Source: Burkholderiales bacterium (GTDB taxonomy: Bacteria; Pseudomonadota; Gammaproteobacteria; Burkholderiales; Burkholderiaceae_C). From it: a DNA stretch of 64,000 bases. Shown piece by piece: positions 28,136 through 37,082 of this stretch (position 1 is the first letter of the stretch; each line of letters begins with the position of its first letter). Location of the stretch: positions 1 to 64,000 of the forward strand of contig JAJUGJ010000003.1 in NCBI GenBank assembly GCA_029268225.1. The letters are read 5' to 3'. A program made the translations under genes and the position numbers. The notes under the pieces were generated by a model. It did not search any database. It was not told where the DNA came from and saw only the letters and a list, made by a program, of their open reading frames with translations.

Positions 28136-28543
28136 ATGCGATCGCTTTTGAGCCTGTCTGCCGCACTCGCTGTGGCGCTGTCGTTGACGGCCTGCGGCAC
28201 CATGACGAATGAGGCCCCGGTGTCGGCCGAAGGTTTCCCCACGCGCACGGCTGAGGGTCTGCTGGTCGGCCCCAACGGCATGACCGTGTACACCTATGCC
28301 AAGGACGGCAAGAACGCCGGCATGTCGGAGTGCTATGACGCCTGCGCCACCAACTGGCCACCGCTGACCGTGGCACCGGGCACCGTGGCCACCAAAGAAT
28401 ACCCGCTGATCATCCGCATGGATGGCAAGTACCAGGTGACGCTGGACGGCCAGCCGCTGTATTACTACGCCCAAGATGCCAAGCGCGGCGACACCGCCGG
28501 CGACGGCCGTGGCGAAGGTGCCTGGAAGGTCAACCGCCGCTGA
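28136..28543 (+). CDS. Small lipoprotein of the COG4315 repeat family
   Basis: A 135-residue predicted lipoprotein. The signal peptide ends in the lipobox LTAC with Cys20 as the lipid anchor. The mature part has two copies of the Yx(F/W/Y)xxD-type motif (VYTYAKDGKN and YYYAQDAKRGD), typical of the secreted COG4315/PF03640 repeat family, plus a Cys pair (CYDACATNWPP). Function is unknown in the family; periplasmic or outer-membrane display is inferred. A GGAGATGGAAG ribosome-binding region precedes the ATG. Confidence 0.88.
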   Translation: MRSLLSLSAALAVALSLTACGTMTNEAPVSAEGFPTRTAEGLLVGPNGMTVYTYAKDGKNAGMSECYDACATNWPPLTVAPGTVATKEYPLIIRMDGKYQVTLDGQPLYYYAQDAKRGDTAGDGRGEGAWKVNRR

Positions 28544-28588
28544 TCGGACACCATCGCGGCCAAGGGCATCACGGACCGTGGTGTCCGC

Positions 28589-31387
28589 TCAAGGGGTCGG
28601 GTGCATCCAGCGCCCGGCCCATTTTTTCATCTCGCTGACCCACAGCACCGCACTGCCCATGGCAAGGCACACGCCCCATTGCGCGAGGGTGAGTGGCACG
28701 GTGCCGAAGGCCACATTGAGCACCGGCAGGTGCACCACGGCCACCTGCAACAAGGCCGACAGTCCCACTGCGCCCCACAGCCACAGGTTGGTGTTCCCCG
28801 ACTGGAAGACGCTGCGCATGTCCGAGCGGGCGCTGAAGGCGTTGAACAACTGTGCCAGCACCAGTACGGTGAAGGCCGCCGTGCGGGCCACGTCCAGCCC
28901 TTCCTGACCTTCGAGCAGACCGCCCGGCAGGTACCCATCGAGCGTCAGCAAGGTGCACACGGCGATCACCAGTCCGTTGAGCAGCACATCCATCCACATC
29001 CGCAGATCGATCACCCGGTCGCTCAGGCGGCGAGGTGGGCGCGACATCACATCGCCACTCGGTGGGTCCATGCCCATTGCCAGCGCCGGGCCGGAATCGG
29101 TGATCAGGTTCACCCACAGCAACTGCGTGGCCAGCAGAGGCAGGATCACCCCGTGCGTGTCGTCCAGCAAACCCAACCATGCGGCGCCAATCACGCCCAG
29201 GAACACGGTCAGCACCTCGCCCATGTTGGACGACAGCAGATAGCGCAGGAACTTGCGGATGTTGTCGAATATGGCGCGCCCCTCGCGCACGGCTTCGACG
29301 ATGGTGGCGAAGTTGTCGTCCGCCAGGATCATCTTGGCGGCCTCCTTGCTCACCTCGGTGCCGGTGATGCCCATGGCGACCCCGATGTCAGCCGTTTTCA
29401 GGGCCGGGGCATCGTTGACCCCATCGCCTGTCATCGCCACGATGTGGCCTTGCGCCTGCAGGGCGTCGACGATGCGCAATTTGTGGGCCGGGGCCACCCG
29501 CGCAAAGACCGAGGTGTTGCGCACGGCATGGGCAAAGCCCGCATCGTCCAGCGCGTCCAGTTCGGTCCCGGTGAGCGCGCGGGCGCCAGGTTCGATCAGG
29601 CCCAGATCGGTGGCGATCCGCTCGGCGGTGCGAGGGTGGTCACCGGTGATCATGATGACGCGCAGACCTGCCCGGCGCGCTTCGGCAATGGCGTCACCTG
29701 CCTCCGCGCGCGGCGGGTCGATGATCCCTGCCGTGCCCACAAAGATCAGTTGCTCCTCCAGATCCTGACCGGCGCTCAGATCCTCATGCGGGGCCAAGGG
29801 TCGGTAGGCCACGGCCAGGGTGCGCAGGGCCGCTTGCGACAACTCGTCCACATGCGACAAGGCCTGGGCACGACGCTCGGGTGTCAGGGGCTCGATGGCA
29901 TCGCCCACGCGCAGGTGGGTGCAGCGTGCCAGCAGCACATCGGGGGCCCCCTTGCACACCAGCACGGGCGCATTGTCCTGGGTTCGGTCATGCGCCAGCA
30001 CCGACATCATCTTGCGGTCGCTCGTGAAGGGCAACTCTGCAAACCGTTCGAAGCGGCTGCCGCGCAGACCCTGTACGCCCAGCTTGTGTTCGGCCACCAG
30101 GAAGGCGGCCTCGGTCGGGTCGCCCTGAATCTCCCACTGCCCGTCTGGGGTCTGGCGCAGGTCGGCGTTGCCTGCGAGGCTGCCTCCGCTCAGCAAGGCC
30201 GTGTGCTCGCTGTGGACATCGCCTTCGGTCAGTGTTCGACCCTGGTGCTGCACCTCGCCGTTGGGCGCGTAGCCCACGCCAGTCACATGGGTGCCGCCTG
30301 AGGCGGTCATGCCCCGCTGCAGGGTCATCTCCGATCGGGTGAGCGTGCCGGTCTTGTCGGTGCAGATGACCGAGGCCGAGCCCAGCGTCTCGACCGACGA
30401 CAGGTTCTTCACGATGGCGCGCTGACGCGCCATGCGCTGCACGCCAATGGCCAGCACCATCGAGAGAATGGCCGGCAAGCCCTCGGGTACCGCCGCCACG
30501 GCCAGGGAGACGCCCAGCATCATCACCGACACCAAAGCCGGCACGCTGTGCACCTCGGTCACCAGCAAGACCGAGCCCACCACCACGGCGCAGATCACGA
30601 TCACGGCCAGGCCCAGCATCTTGCCGACCCGTCGGATCTCCTTTTGCAGCGGAGTGGCATCCTGACGGGCCTCAGCCAGCAGGTGTGCGATGGTGCCCAT
30701 CTGGGTCGCCATGCCCGTGGCCGTGACGATGGCCAGGCCGGTGCCTTGTGCCACGGCCGTGCCCTTGAAGACCATGTTGCGCTGGTCGGCCACAGCGGCA
30801 GGTTCGTGCAGGGTGTCGGCATGCTTGAGCACCGATTCGCTCTCGCCGGTCAGCGACGCCTCTTGCACGCGCAGGGCCGTTGCACGCACCAGTCGGGCGT
30901 CCGCGCCCACTGCGTCGCCTTCTCCCAGCACCAGCAGGTCGCCACGCACCAGGGTGTCGTTGGCCACCCGCTGCACCATGCCATCGCGCATCACCGAAGA
31001 GGTGGCCGCCACCATGCGTGCCAGCGCGGCCGCGGCATCGGCTGCTTTAGCCTCCTGCACATAGCCCAGCACCCCGTTCAGGGCGACGATCACCACGATC
31101 ACCAGCGCATCGACGGGCCAGCCCACCTGGCCCTCGATGTGCCAGGCCAGCAAGGTCACCCCCACGGCCGCCATCAGCAAGTAAATGAGCGGGTCCTGAA
31201 ACTGCGTCAGCAAACGGCGCCAGGCCGGAGGTGGCGGGGCGTGCCGGAGCCGATTGGGGCCGTCGAGGGCGAGCCGACGAGCGGCTTCCGCAGTACTGAG
31301 ACCCTGCTTGAGATCACTGTGCAGGGCTGCTGCAAGCGCGTCAGCCGATTGCAAAGAGGGGGGCTGGGGCAGATCGGGATCGGCCAT
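28589..31387 (-). CDS. Calcium-type (P2A) cation-transporting P-type ATPase
   Basis: A 932-residue single-polypeptide P-type ATPase. In order: N-terminal cation-ATPase domain, TGESES actuator loop, PEGLPA in M4, the phosphorylation site CTDKTGTLT, nucleotide domain, MTGDGVNDAPALK hinge, and a six-segment C-terminal region with NLITDSGPALAMGMDP in M6. The PEGLPA and M6 Asn/Asp ligands resemble SERCA/PMR1-type Ca2+ pumps, so Ca2+ (or Mn2+) export is the best guess. It is monocistronic, 80 bases from nsrR on the same strand. Confidence 0.94.
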   Translation of the reverse strand: MADPDLPQPPSLQSADALAAALHSDLKQGLSTAEAARRLALDGPNRLRHAPPPPAWRRLLTQFQDPLIYLLMAAVGVTLLAWHIEGQVGWPVDALVIVVIVALNGVLGYVQEAKAADAAAALARMVAATSSVMRDGMVQRVANDTLVRGDLLVLGEGDAVGADARLVRATALRVQEASLTGESESVLKHADTLHEPAAVADQRNMVFKGTAVAQGTGLAIVTATGMATQMGTIAHLLAEARQDATPLQKEIRRVGKMLGLAVIVICAVVVGSVLLVTEVHSVPALVSVMMLGVSLAVAAVPEGLPAILSMVLAIGVQRMARQRAIVKNLSSVETLGSASVICTDKTGTLTRSEMTLQRGMTASGGTHVTGVGYAPNGEVQHQGRTLTEGDVHSEHTALLSGGSLAGNADLRQTPDGQWEIQGDPTEAAFLVAEHKLGVQGLRGSRFERFAELPFTSDRKMMSVLAHDRTQDNAPVLVCKGAPDVLLARCTHLRVGDAIEPLTPERRAQALSHVDELSQAALRTLAVAYRPLAPHEDLSAGQDLEEQLIFVGTAGIIDPPRAEAGDAIAEARRAGLRVIMITGDHPRTAERIATDLGLIEPGARALTGTELDALDDAGFAHAVRNTSVFARVAPAHKLRIVDALQAQGHIVAMTGDGVNDAPALKTADIGVAMGITGTEVSKEAAKMILADDNFATIVEAVREGRAIFDNIRKFLRYLLSSNMGEVLTVFLGVIGAAWLGLLDDTHGVILPLLATQLLWVNLITDSGPALAMGMDPPSGDVMSRPPRRLSDRVIDLRMWMDVLLNGLVIAVCTLLTLDGYLPGGLLEGQEGLDVARTAAFTVLVLAQLFNAFSARSDMRSVFQSGNTNLWLWGAVGLSALLQVAVVHLPVLNVAFGTVPLTLAQWGVCLAMGSAVLWVSEMKKWAGRWMHPTP

Positions 31388-31466
31388 GGTGAGGGCGGGG
31401 CGGCAGATGGGGGAAGAAGCTCAACCATACAGTCTGACCGTGACAGTCAGGGAGCGGGCGCGCCGC

Positions 31467-31925
31467 TCAGGCACGCGGTGGCAGTGCGATCACCTGTTCA
31501 CCCAGCGGCAAGTGGGCCACCGGGGCCACCAGATCGGCCAGCGTCACACCGTCGAGCACCGCCAGATACTGTGCCATCGCGTCCTTCAAGGTGCGCTTGA
31601 GCAGACACAGGCCGTCGAGTCGGCAGGTGTTCACCTTTGCATCGAAGCACTCCACCAGGTTGAAGTCCGTTTCCGTTTGGCGCACCACCGTGCCCAGCAC
31701 GATCTGATTGGCTGGCTTGAGCAGACGCAAGCCGCCCCCACGTCCACGGGTTGTCTCCAGCCAGCCGTTGGCCGCCAGGGTCATGGCGATTTTGGTCAGG
31801 TGACTGCGCGAAATCCCGTGTGCCTGCGCGATCTCGCTGATCGTAGGCGGCGTCGGTCGGTTTTCGGTGGCGGCGCAGTACATCAGTACCCGCAGGCTGT
31901 AGTCGGTCCACTGGGTCAATCGCAT
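31467..31925 (-). CDS. nsrR: NO-sensing Rrf2-family repressor NsrR
   Basis: A 152-residue winged-helix regulator. In the family, an Fe-S cluster is destroyed by nitric oxide, releasing repression of NO-defence genes. The DNA-binding part has ISEIAQAHGISRSHLTKI. The three cluster cysteines are Cys93, Cys101 and Cys107, a spacing close to other NsrR proteins. It is divergent from ytfE, and two 23-bp inverted repeats of NsrR type lie in the 90-base gap, so it probably controls both itself and ytfE. Confidence 0.93.
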   Translation of the reverse strand: MRLTQWTDYSLRVLMYCAATENRPTPPTISEIAQAHGISRSHLTKIAMTLAANGWLETTRGRGGGLRLLKPANQIVLGTVVRQTETDFNLVECFDAKVNTCRLDGLCLLKRTLKDAMAQYLAVLDGVTLADLVAPVAHLPLGEQVIALPPRA

Positions 31926-31947
31926 GGTGTCAGTGTGTCATCACAAA

Positions 31948-31970
31948 AAGATTCACACAAGATGAATCTT
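31948..31970. promoter_or_regulatory. Predicted NsrR operator 1
   Basis: An 11-1-11 inverted repeat with half-sites AAGATTCACAC and AGATGAATCTT around a central A. The outer eight bases, AAGATTCA and TGAATCTT, are perfectly symmetric. This fits the known NsrR half-site AAGATGCAyyT in size and sequence. It lies 23 bases before the nsrR start codon. Confidence 0.82.
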
Positions 31971-31980
31971 CTGTGCTTAG

Positions 31981-32003
31981 AATATGCATGTTGAATGAAT
32001 CTT
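31981..32003. promoter_or_regulatory. Predicted NsrR operator 2, over the ytfE promoter
   Basis: A second 11-1-11 inverted repeat, AATATGCATGT and GAATGAATCTT around a T, centred 33 bases (about three helical turns) from the first. A TAGAAT -10 candidate (31978-31983) overlaps its left edge and the ytfE ribosome-binding site AAGGAG follows at 32005-32010, so binding here should block ytfE transcription. Confidence 0.72.
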
Positions 32004-32015
32004 TAAGGAGCCCCC

Positions 32016-32726
32016 ATGCACGCCGTCCACACGCCACATTCGCTGGCCCCAGTCACCCCTCTTTCGGCCGATCTCGCCCAACAATCGCTCGGAGAGATCG
32101 CCGTGGCCTTGCCTGGCGCCACCGCCGTATTCCGTCGTCTGAAGCTGGACTTCTGTTGTGGGGGGCAAGTGCGTCTGGTGGACGCTTGTGCGGCCAAGGG
32201 GTTGGATGCCGACGCCCTGGTCACCGAACTGAAAGCCTTGGTGCGCGACGACCTGGCCCCCGCCACCCCCGAGCCTGCGGCCCTGGTTGACCACATCGTT
32301 TCGCGCTACCACGAGGTGCACCGTGCCCAATTGCCCGAGCTGATCCGCATGGCGCGCCGCGTCGAGGCCGTGCACCGCGATCACCCGCACGTGCCCGTGG
32401 GGCTGGCCGACCACCTGGAGCGCATGAACGAAGAGTTGTGCGATCACATGGCCAAGGAGGAAGGCGTGCTCTTCCCCATGCTCAAGGCGGGGGGGCACCC
32501 GATGGTCGGGCAGCCGATTGCCATGATGCGTCACGAGCATGTCGACCACGGCGAGCACCTGGCTCGCCTGGTGGAACTCACCCACGAACACACGCCACCC
32601 CAGGGGGCCTGCAACACCTGGCGCGCGCTGTTCGCCGGCACTGCCCAGTTGGCCGAGGACCTCATCCAGCACATCCATCTGGAAAACAACGTGCTGTTCC
32701 CGGCTTTCGAGGGCGCGACCCGCTGA
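32016..32726 (+). CDS. ytfE: Iron-sulfur cluster repair di-iron protein YtfE/Ric
   Basis: Repairs Fe-S clusters damaged by nitrosative or oxidative stress and may handle NO. The 236-residue protein has an N-terminal ScdA_N/DUF542 module with the paired cysteines in LDFCCGGQV and a C-terminal hemerythrin-like four-helix domain. Its di-iron ligands are His and Glu in DHIVSRYHEVHR, HRDHPHVP, LCDHMAKEEGVLFP, MMRHEHVDHG and DLIQHIHLENNVLFP. It is divergent from nsrR with two predicted operators. The group II globin at 8733 may act in the same stress. Confidence 0.95.
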   Translation: MHAVHTPHSLAPVTPLSADLAQQSLGEIAVALPGATAVFRRLKLDFCCGGQVRLVDACAAKGLDADALVTELKALVRDDLAPATPEPAALVDHIVSRYHEVHRAQLPELIRMARRVEAVHRDHPHVPVGLADHLERMNEELCDHMAKEEGVLFPMLKAGGHPMVGQPIAMMRHEHVDHGEHLARLVELTHEHTPPQGACNTWRALFAGTAQLAEDLIQHIHLENNVLFPAFEGATR

Positions 32727-32865
32727 AGTTGTCCAATGGACCGGAGGGCGACAGAGTTGGCAACTTCTCGCTTTCCGGTCTTCAGGTTTCCACGGGTGGC
32801 AGGTAAAATTCACTTACTCCCTTTGCATGTCAGGGTCATGACCGTGCAACACCCAAGAGAACACG

Positions 32866-33513
32866 ATGATCTTTGGAAAACTGCTGCCCCGTGAGGGCAA
32901 TTTTTTTGAGCTGTTCAACCAGCACGCTCAACACACGGTCACGGCGGCCCACGCCTTTGCCGAGCTCGTCAAGCACTACGCCGATCCGGCCTTGCGCGAG
33001 CGCCACAACCGTGCTGTCGACGACGCGGAGGGGGCAGCTGACACGGTGACGCTGGAAGTCAACCGCCTGCTGCACCAGACCTTCATCACCCCGATCGACC
33101 GGGAACAGATTCACTCGTTGATCAACACGATGGACGATGTGGCGGACCTGTTGCAGGACGCCGCCGAGGCGATGTCACTTTACGACATTCGCGCCATGAC
33201 CGAGCACATCGTGCGCCTGACCGACCTGTGCGTGCGCTGCGTCGAGCGTGTCAAGACGGCCATCGGTCTGCTGCATCAGGTGGGTCAGGCCGCGTCGGCC
33301 GAAGCTGCCCTGAAGATCTGCGCCGAAATCGACCAACTCGAAGGCGAGGCCGACAAGGTGCTGCACACGGCCATGAGCAAGCTCTTCCGCGAAGAGCCCG
33401 ATGTGCGTGAAGTCATCAAGCTCAAAGCCATCTATGAATTGCTGGAAACCGTCACCGACCGCTGTGACGACGTGGGCAAGCTCATCGAGGGCGTGATCCT
33501 CGAGAACTCCTGA
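32866..33513 (+). CDS. DUF47/PhoU-like phosphate transport accessory protein
   Basis: A 215-residue all-helical protein of the DUF47 (TIGR00153) family, structurally related to PhoU. The family is commonly encoded directly before a PiT-type phosphate transporter and is thought to modulate it. Visible features are FFELFNQHAQ, the INTMDDVADLLQDAAEAM segment and the acidic DEIH-like QLEGEADKVLH metal-binding stretch. It is 16 bases upstream of the transporter. A perfect palindrome, GGTCATGACC, lies at 32834-32843 in its upstream region; no clear Pho box is seen. Confidence 0.93.
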   Translation: MIFGKLLPREGNFFELFNQHAQHTVTAAHAFAELVKHYADPALRERHNRAVDDAEGAADTVTLEVNRLLHQTFITPIDREQIHSLINTMDDVADLLQDAAEAMSLYDIRAMTEHIVRLTDLCVRCVERVKTAIGLLHQVGQAASAEAALKICAEIDQLEGEADKVLHTAMSKLFREEPDVREVIKLKAIYELLETVTDRCDDVGKLIEGVILENS

Positions 33514-33529
33514 TCCGAGGGGCCTGACC

Positions 33530-34540
33530 ATGGCAACCATGCAGGTGGCTCTCTGGGTCATCATCTTTCTGGTCGCGCTGGCGCTGGTGTTCGATTTCAT
33601 GAACGGCTTCCACGATGCCGCGAACTCGATTGCCACCGTGGTCTCGACCGGTGTGCTCCGACCGGGGCAGGCGGTGGTCTTTGCCGCCTTCTTCAACTTC
33701 ATCGCCATCTTCGTCTTCCACCTCAGTGTGGCAGCGACGGTGGGCAAGGGGATCGCGGCCCCGGGGGTGGTCGACGTCTACGTGGTGTTCGGTGCGCTGT
33801 GCGGTGCGATCACCTGGAACGTCATCACCTGGTACTACGGCATCCCCAGCAGCTCTTCGCATGCGCTGATCGGCGGCATCGTGGGCGCCGTGCTGGCCAA
33901 GGCGGGCACCGGTGCCCTGATCACCACCGGCATCCTGCGCACCGTGGCCTTCATCTTCGTGTCGCCGCTGCTCGGTTTCGTGCTCGGCTCCTTGATGATG
34001 GTGCTGGTGGCCTGGATCTGCCGGCGCACGGCTCCGGCGCGGGTTGATCGCTGGTTCCGGCGTTTGCAACTCGTGTCGGCCGGGGCTTACAGCCTGGGCC
34101 ACGGCGGCAACGACGCGCAAAAGACCATCGGCATCATCTGGATGCTGTTGCTGGCCACCGGCTATGCCTCCACGGCCGACAAGAGCCCGCCCACCTGGAC
34201 CATCGTGGCCTGCTATGCCGCCATCGGCGTCGGCACCATGATGGGCGGTTGGCGCATTGTCAAGACCATGGGCCAGCGCATCACCAAGCTCAAGCCGGTG
34301 GGGGGGTTCTGTGCCGAAACCGGCGGCGCCCTCACGCTGTTCATCGCGACCGGTCTGGGCATCCCCGTGTCCACCACCCACACCATCACCGGCGCCATCG
34401 TCGGGGTCGGTTCGGTGCAACGCGCCAGTGCGGTGCGTTGGGGCGTGGCGGGCAACATCGTCTGGGCCTGGGTGCTCACCATCCCGGCATCGGGTCTGGT
34501 GGCGGCGCTGGCTTACGGCGCCAGCCGCATGCTGTTCTGA
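33530..34540 (+). CDS. PiT-family inorganic phosphate transporter (short form)
   Basis: A 336-residue membrane protein with about ten hydrophobic segments and the two PiT signature repeats, FDFMNGFHDAANSIATVVST near the N-terminus and SLGHGGNDAQKTIG in the second half. It imports metal-phosphate with low affinity, driven by proton or sodium gradients. It is the partner of the DUF47 gene just upstream. A strong bidirectional terminator follows and separates it from a second, longer PiT gene on the opposite strand. Confidence 0.95.
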   Translation: MATMQVALWVIIFLVALALVFDFMNGFHDAANSIATVVSTGVLRPGQAVVFAAFFNFIAIFVFHLSVAATVGKGIAAPGVVDVYVVFGALCGAITWNVITWYYGIPSSSSHALIGGIVGAVLAKAGTGALITTGILRTVAFIFVSPLLGFVLGSLMMVLVAWICRRTAPARVDRWFRRLQLVSAGAYSLGHGGNDAQKTIGIIWMLLLATGYASTADKSPPTWTIVACYAAIGVGTMMGGWRIVKTMGQRITKLKPVGGFCAETGGALTLFIATGLGIPVSTTHTITGAIVGVGSVQRASAVRWGVAGNIVWAWVLTIPASGLVAALAYGASRMLF

Positions 34541-34580
34541 TCTGCAGTGGGGCGGGTTCCGCCCGGTTCCACGGGCAATG

Positions 34581-34615
34581 AAAAGGCGCCCACCTCGCGA
34601 GAGGGGGCGCCTTTT
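34581..34615. terminator. Bidirectional terminator between two PiT genes
   Basis: AAAAGGCGCCC (34581-34591) pairs with GGGCGCCTTTT (34605-34615). The outer A/T runs give a T-tract on either strand, so both convergent phosphate transporter transcripts can end here. Confidence 0.9.
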
Positions 34616-34641
34616 GCATGGCGCTGCCAGTTTTCCGTGCG

Positions 34642-36219
34642 TCAGGGTTGCGCCACCGTGGCCATCAGCCAGTAGATGCCTGCTGCCATCAGGGCGGAGG
34701 CCGGCACGGTGATGATCCACGCAGCGGCAATCTTGAACACCGCCGAGCGCTTCACCAACTCCTGGCGGTACACCTTGCGCATCTGCTTACGCTCGGATTT
34801 GGTCAACTGCGCTTCGGCCGTCTTGGCCTTCAGTTGCTCCAGCATGATGCGCTTTTGCTTGATGTCGGCTTTCGCAAAGTCGTTCAGGTAGCGCGCCACC
34901 GTTTCCTTGTCGTCACCCAGGTGGTGGCTCTTGATCTCTTCGATCATCTGGGAATAGTTCGTCTTGATGAACTCGCGCAGGAAGCCCACCCCGAACACCC
35001 CACCCAGTGCAATGTGGGTCGAGCTCACGGGCAGCCCCATCTGCGACGCAATGATCACCGTCACGGCCGCCGACATGGCGATGCTGAAGGCCCGCATCTG
35101 ATCCAGCTCGGTGATCTCGCCGCCCACTGTGCGGATCAGCTTGGGACCGTACAGGGCCAGGCCCAGCGCGATGCCCAAGGCACCCACCATCATCACCCAC
35201 AGCGGGATGCCTGCGCTGTCCGACACCTGGTGTCCGCTGTTGAGCACCACGTCCGTGATGGCCGCCAGCGGCCCGATGGCGTTGGCCACATCGTTGGCGC
35301 CATGTGCGAAGCTCAGCAAGGCGGCTGCGCAAATCAGGGGCAGGGTGAACAGTGCGTTGATGCTGGCTTTGTCATTGCGCAGGTTGGGCGCACGACGGCG
35401 AATCGAGGCGCTCATCAGCGCCCAGGTCAGCACGCCAATGGCCAGACCCACCAGAGAGGCGGTCAAAAAGTCGGTCTTCCAGACCTTGTTGAGGCCCTTC
35501 AGGATCAGGTAGGTCGCAAACGCGAAGGCCATCAGGCCAATCAGCAAGGGCACGGTGCGCTGCGCCGCACCCACCATGTCGGGTTTGTAGGTGATCGCGC
35601 GCTTGATCCAGAGCAAGAAACCGGCGGCCACCAAGCCGCCCAGCACGGGTGAGATCACCCAGCTGGCCACGATCCCGCTCATGGTGCCCCAGTTGGCCGC
35701 ATCCAGTCCGCCTGCCATCACGCCGGCGCCCAGCACCGCGCCCACGATGGAATGGGTGGTGGATACCGGCGCCCCGATGGCCGTGGCAAAGTTGAGCCAC
35801 AGCGCCCCCGCCAGCAGGGCCGAGGTCATGACCCAGATGAAGCGGCTGCCGTCTGCAATGGCCTCGGGCTTGATGATGCCGCCCCGGATGGTGGAGACCA
35901 CATCGCCCCCGGCGATCAGGGCGCCCGCCACTTCGAAGACGGCCGCCAGGATGATGGCGCCGGTCATCGTGATGGAGCGCGAACCCACGGCCGGCCCCAC
36001 GTTGTTGGCCACGTCGTTGGCACCAATGTTCATGGCCATGTAGCCACCGATCATGGCGGCCATCACCAAAATGAGCCCTTGCGGCCCCTTGGCACCGATG
36101 CCCAGCGCGGCATACAACATGATGCAGACCACGAAGATCAGTCCGAGGCCCAGGCGGAAGAACTCCTTGCGTCCGCTCTTGGTGGCTTTCTCGATTTCTG
36201 CAAAGTCTTTGAGTTGCAT
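34642..36219 (-). CDS. PiT-family inorganic phosphate transporter (long form)
   Basis: A 525-residue PiT protein with the signature repeats MAMNIGANDVANNVGPAVGS and SFAHGANDVANAIGPLAA. Between the two halves' membrane segments and the last helix is a charged cytosolic insert of about 90 residues (KSHHLGDDKETVARYLND and following), Lys- and Glu-rich. That sets it apart from the 336-residue homologue next door and resembles Pho4/PitA-like proteins with a regulatory loop. Its own promoter lies in the 145-base gap shared with the divergent Spy-like gene. No DUF47 partner is attached. Confidence 0.94.
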   Translation of the reverse strand: MQLKDFAEIEKATKSGRKEFFRLGLGLIFVVCIMLYAALGIGAKGPQGLILVMAAMIGGYMAMNIGANDVANNVGPAVGSRSITMTGAIILAAVFEVAGALIAGGDVVSTIRGGIIKPEAIADGSRFIWVMTSALLAGALWLNFATAIGAPVSTTHSIVGAVLGAGVMAGGLDAANWGTMSGIVASWVISPVLGGLVAAGFLLWIKRAITYKPDMVGAAQRTVPLLIGLMAFAFATYLILKGLNKVWKTDFLTASLVGLAIGVLTWALMSASIRRRAPNLRNDKASINALFTLPLICAAALLSFAHGANDVANAIGPLAAITDVVLNSGHQVSDSAGIPLWVMMVGALGIALGLALYGPKLIRTVGGEITELDQMRAFSIAMSAAVTVIIASQMGLPVSSTHIALGGVFGVGFLREFIKTNYSQMIEEIKSHHLGDDKETVARYLNDFAKADIKQKRIMLEQLKAKTAEAQLTKSERKQMRKVYRQELVKRSAVFKIAAAWIITVPASALMAAGIYWLMATVAQP

Positions 36220-36364
36220 GAGAGGGGGAGCTTGCTGTAAACCCTGTATTGTGACAAATGTATGACGGGCGGCGGTTCACACATCTTTACCCGCCACGCA
36301 CACACAGTTCACGGCCTGGGCGCAACATGAATCCATCCAACATCCCATTGAAGGAGTGATGACC

Positions 36365-37048
36365 ATGACACCACGCACCACCACCGCCAAGCTGGCGTCT
36401 CAACCTGCCCGCCGCCTTTGGGCCTTGGGCAGTGTGCTGCTGATCGGCGCTGCCGCCGCTGCCTTCAGTGCCACCGCTTTGGCTGGCGGTCACCGCGGCC
36501 ATTCTGGCGACCACGGCTCCAACGGGCCGCATCAGGGCGGGGACTGCATGCACGAGGGCCACATGGGGCAAATGGGTCACATGGGTCACATGGGTCGCCA
36601 CGGCGGCAAGCACGCGATGGGCAGCACCCGACACCTGGACCGCTTGCTGGGTGACGCCCACAAGCTCACCGATGCCCAGCGCACCCAGATCCGTGACATT
36701 CAGGCCAAGGCCCATGCCGATCTGAAGGCCCTGCACACACAAGACCGCACGCCGATGGTCCACGGCCTGTCGCTGCTTGGCGAAGCCAAGCCTGATGCAG
36801 CCGCCGCCGAGAAAGCCCGTCAGCAGATGTTGGCGCACCATGACAAGGCCAGCCAGCGCATGCTCCAGGCCCAGCTGGACATCGCCAATGTGTTGACACC
36901 GGCCCAGCGCGCCCAGATTGCTGCCGCACTGAAGGCACGTCAGGAAGGCCTGAAGGAGCGCTTGAGCGAGCGTGCAGAACGTCGCGCAGCCCATCAGGCC
37001 GCACGTGCAGCCTCGCAGCCGTCTGCAGCGCCGTCCGCCACCCGCTGA
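36365..37048 (+). CDS. Spy/CpxP-like periplasmic protein with His/Met-rich segment
   Basis: A 227-residue secreted protein. A long twin-basic-start signal peptide (to about residue 41, ending TALAGG) is followed by a His/Met/Gly run with repeated GHMG units (around 62-80) that looks metal-binding. A helical domain with two LTxxQ motifs (LTDAQRTQI and LTPAQRAQI), the mark of Spy/CpxP chaperones, comes next, and a basic Ala-rich tail ends the protein. An AAGGAG site supports the ATG at 36365. It precedes an OmpR/CpxR-type two-component pair by about 35 bases and is probably the sensor's periplasmic modulator or target. Confidence 0.87.
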   Translation: MTPRTTTAKLASQPARRLWALGSVLLIGAAAAAFSATALAGGHRGHSGDHGSNGPHQGGDCMHEGHMGQMGHMGHMGRHGGKHAMGSTRHLDRLLGDAHKLTDAQRTQIRDIQAKAHADLKALHTQDRTPMVHGLSLLGEAKPDAAAAEKARQQMLAHHDKASQRMLQAQLDIANVLTPAQRAQIAAALKARQEGLKERLSERAERRAAHQAARAASQPSAAPSATR

Positions 37049-37082
37049 GCCCTCCCTTCAGACCGATCCGGAGCACGCGACA

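Noticed and set aside
32823..32849. Pho box before the DUF47-PiT pair
   Set aside because: The region holds the palindrome GGTCATGACC but not two CTGTCAT-like direct repeats at 11-bp spacing.
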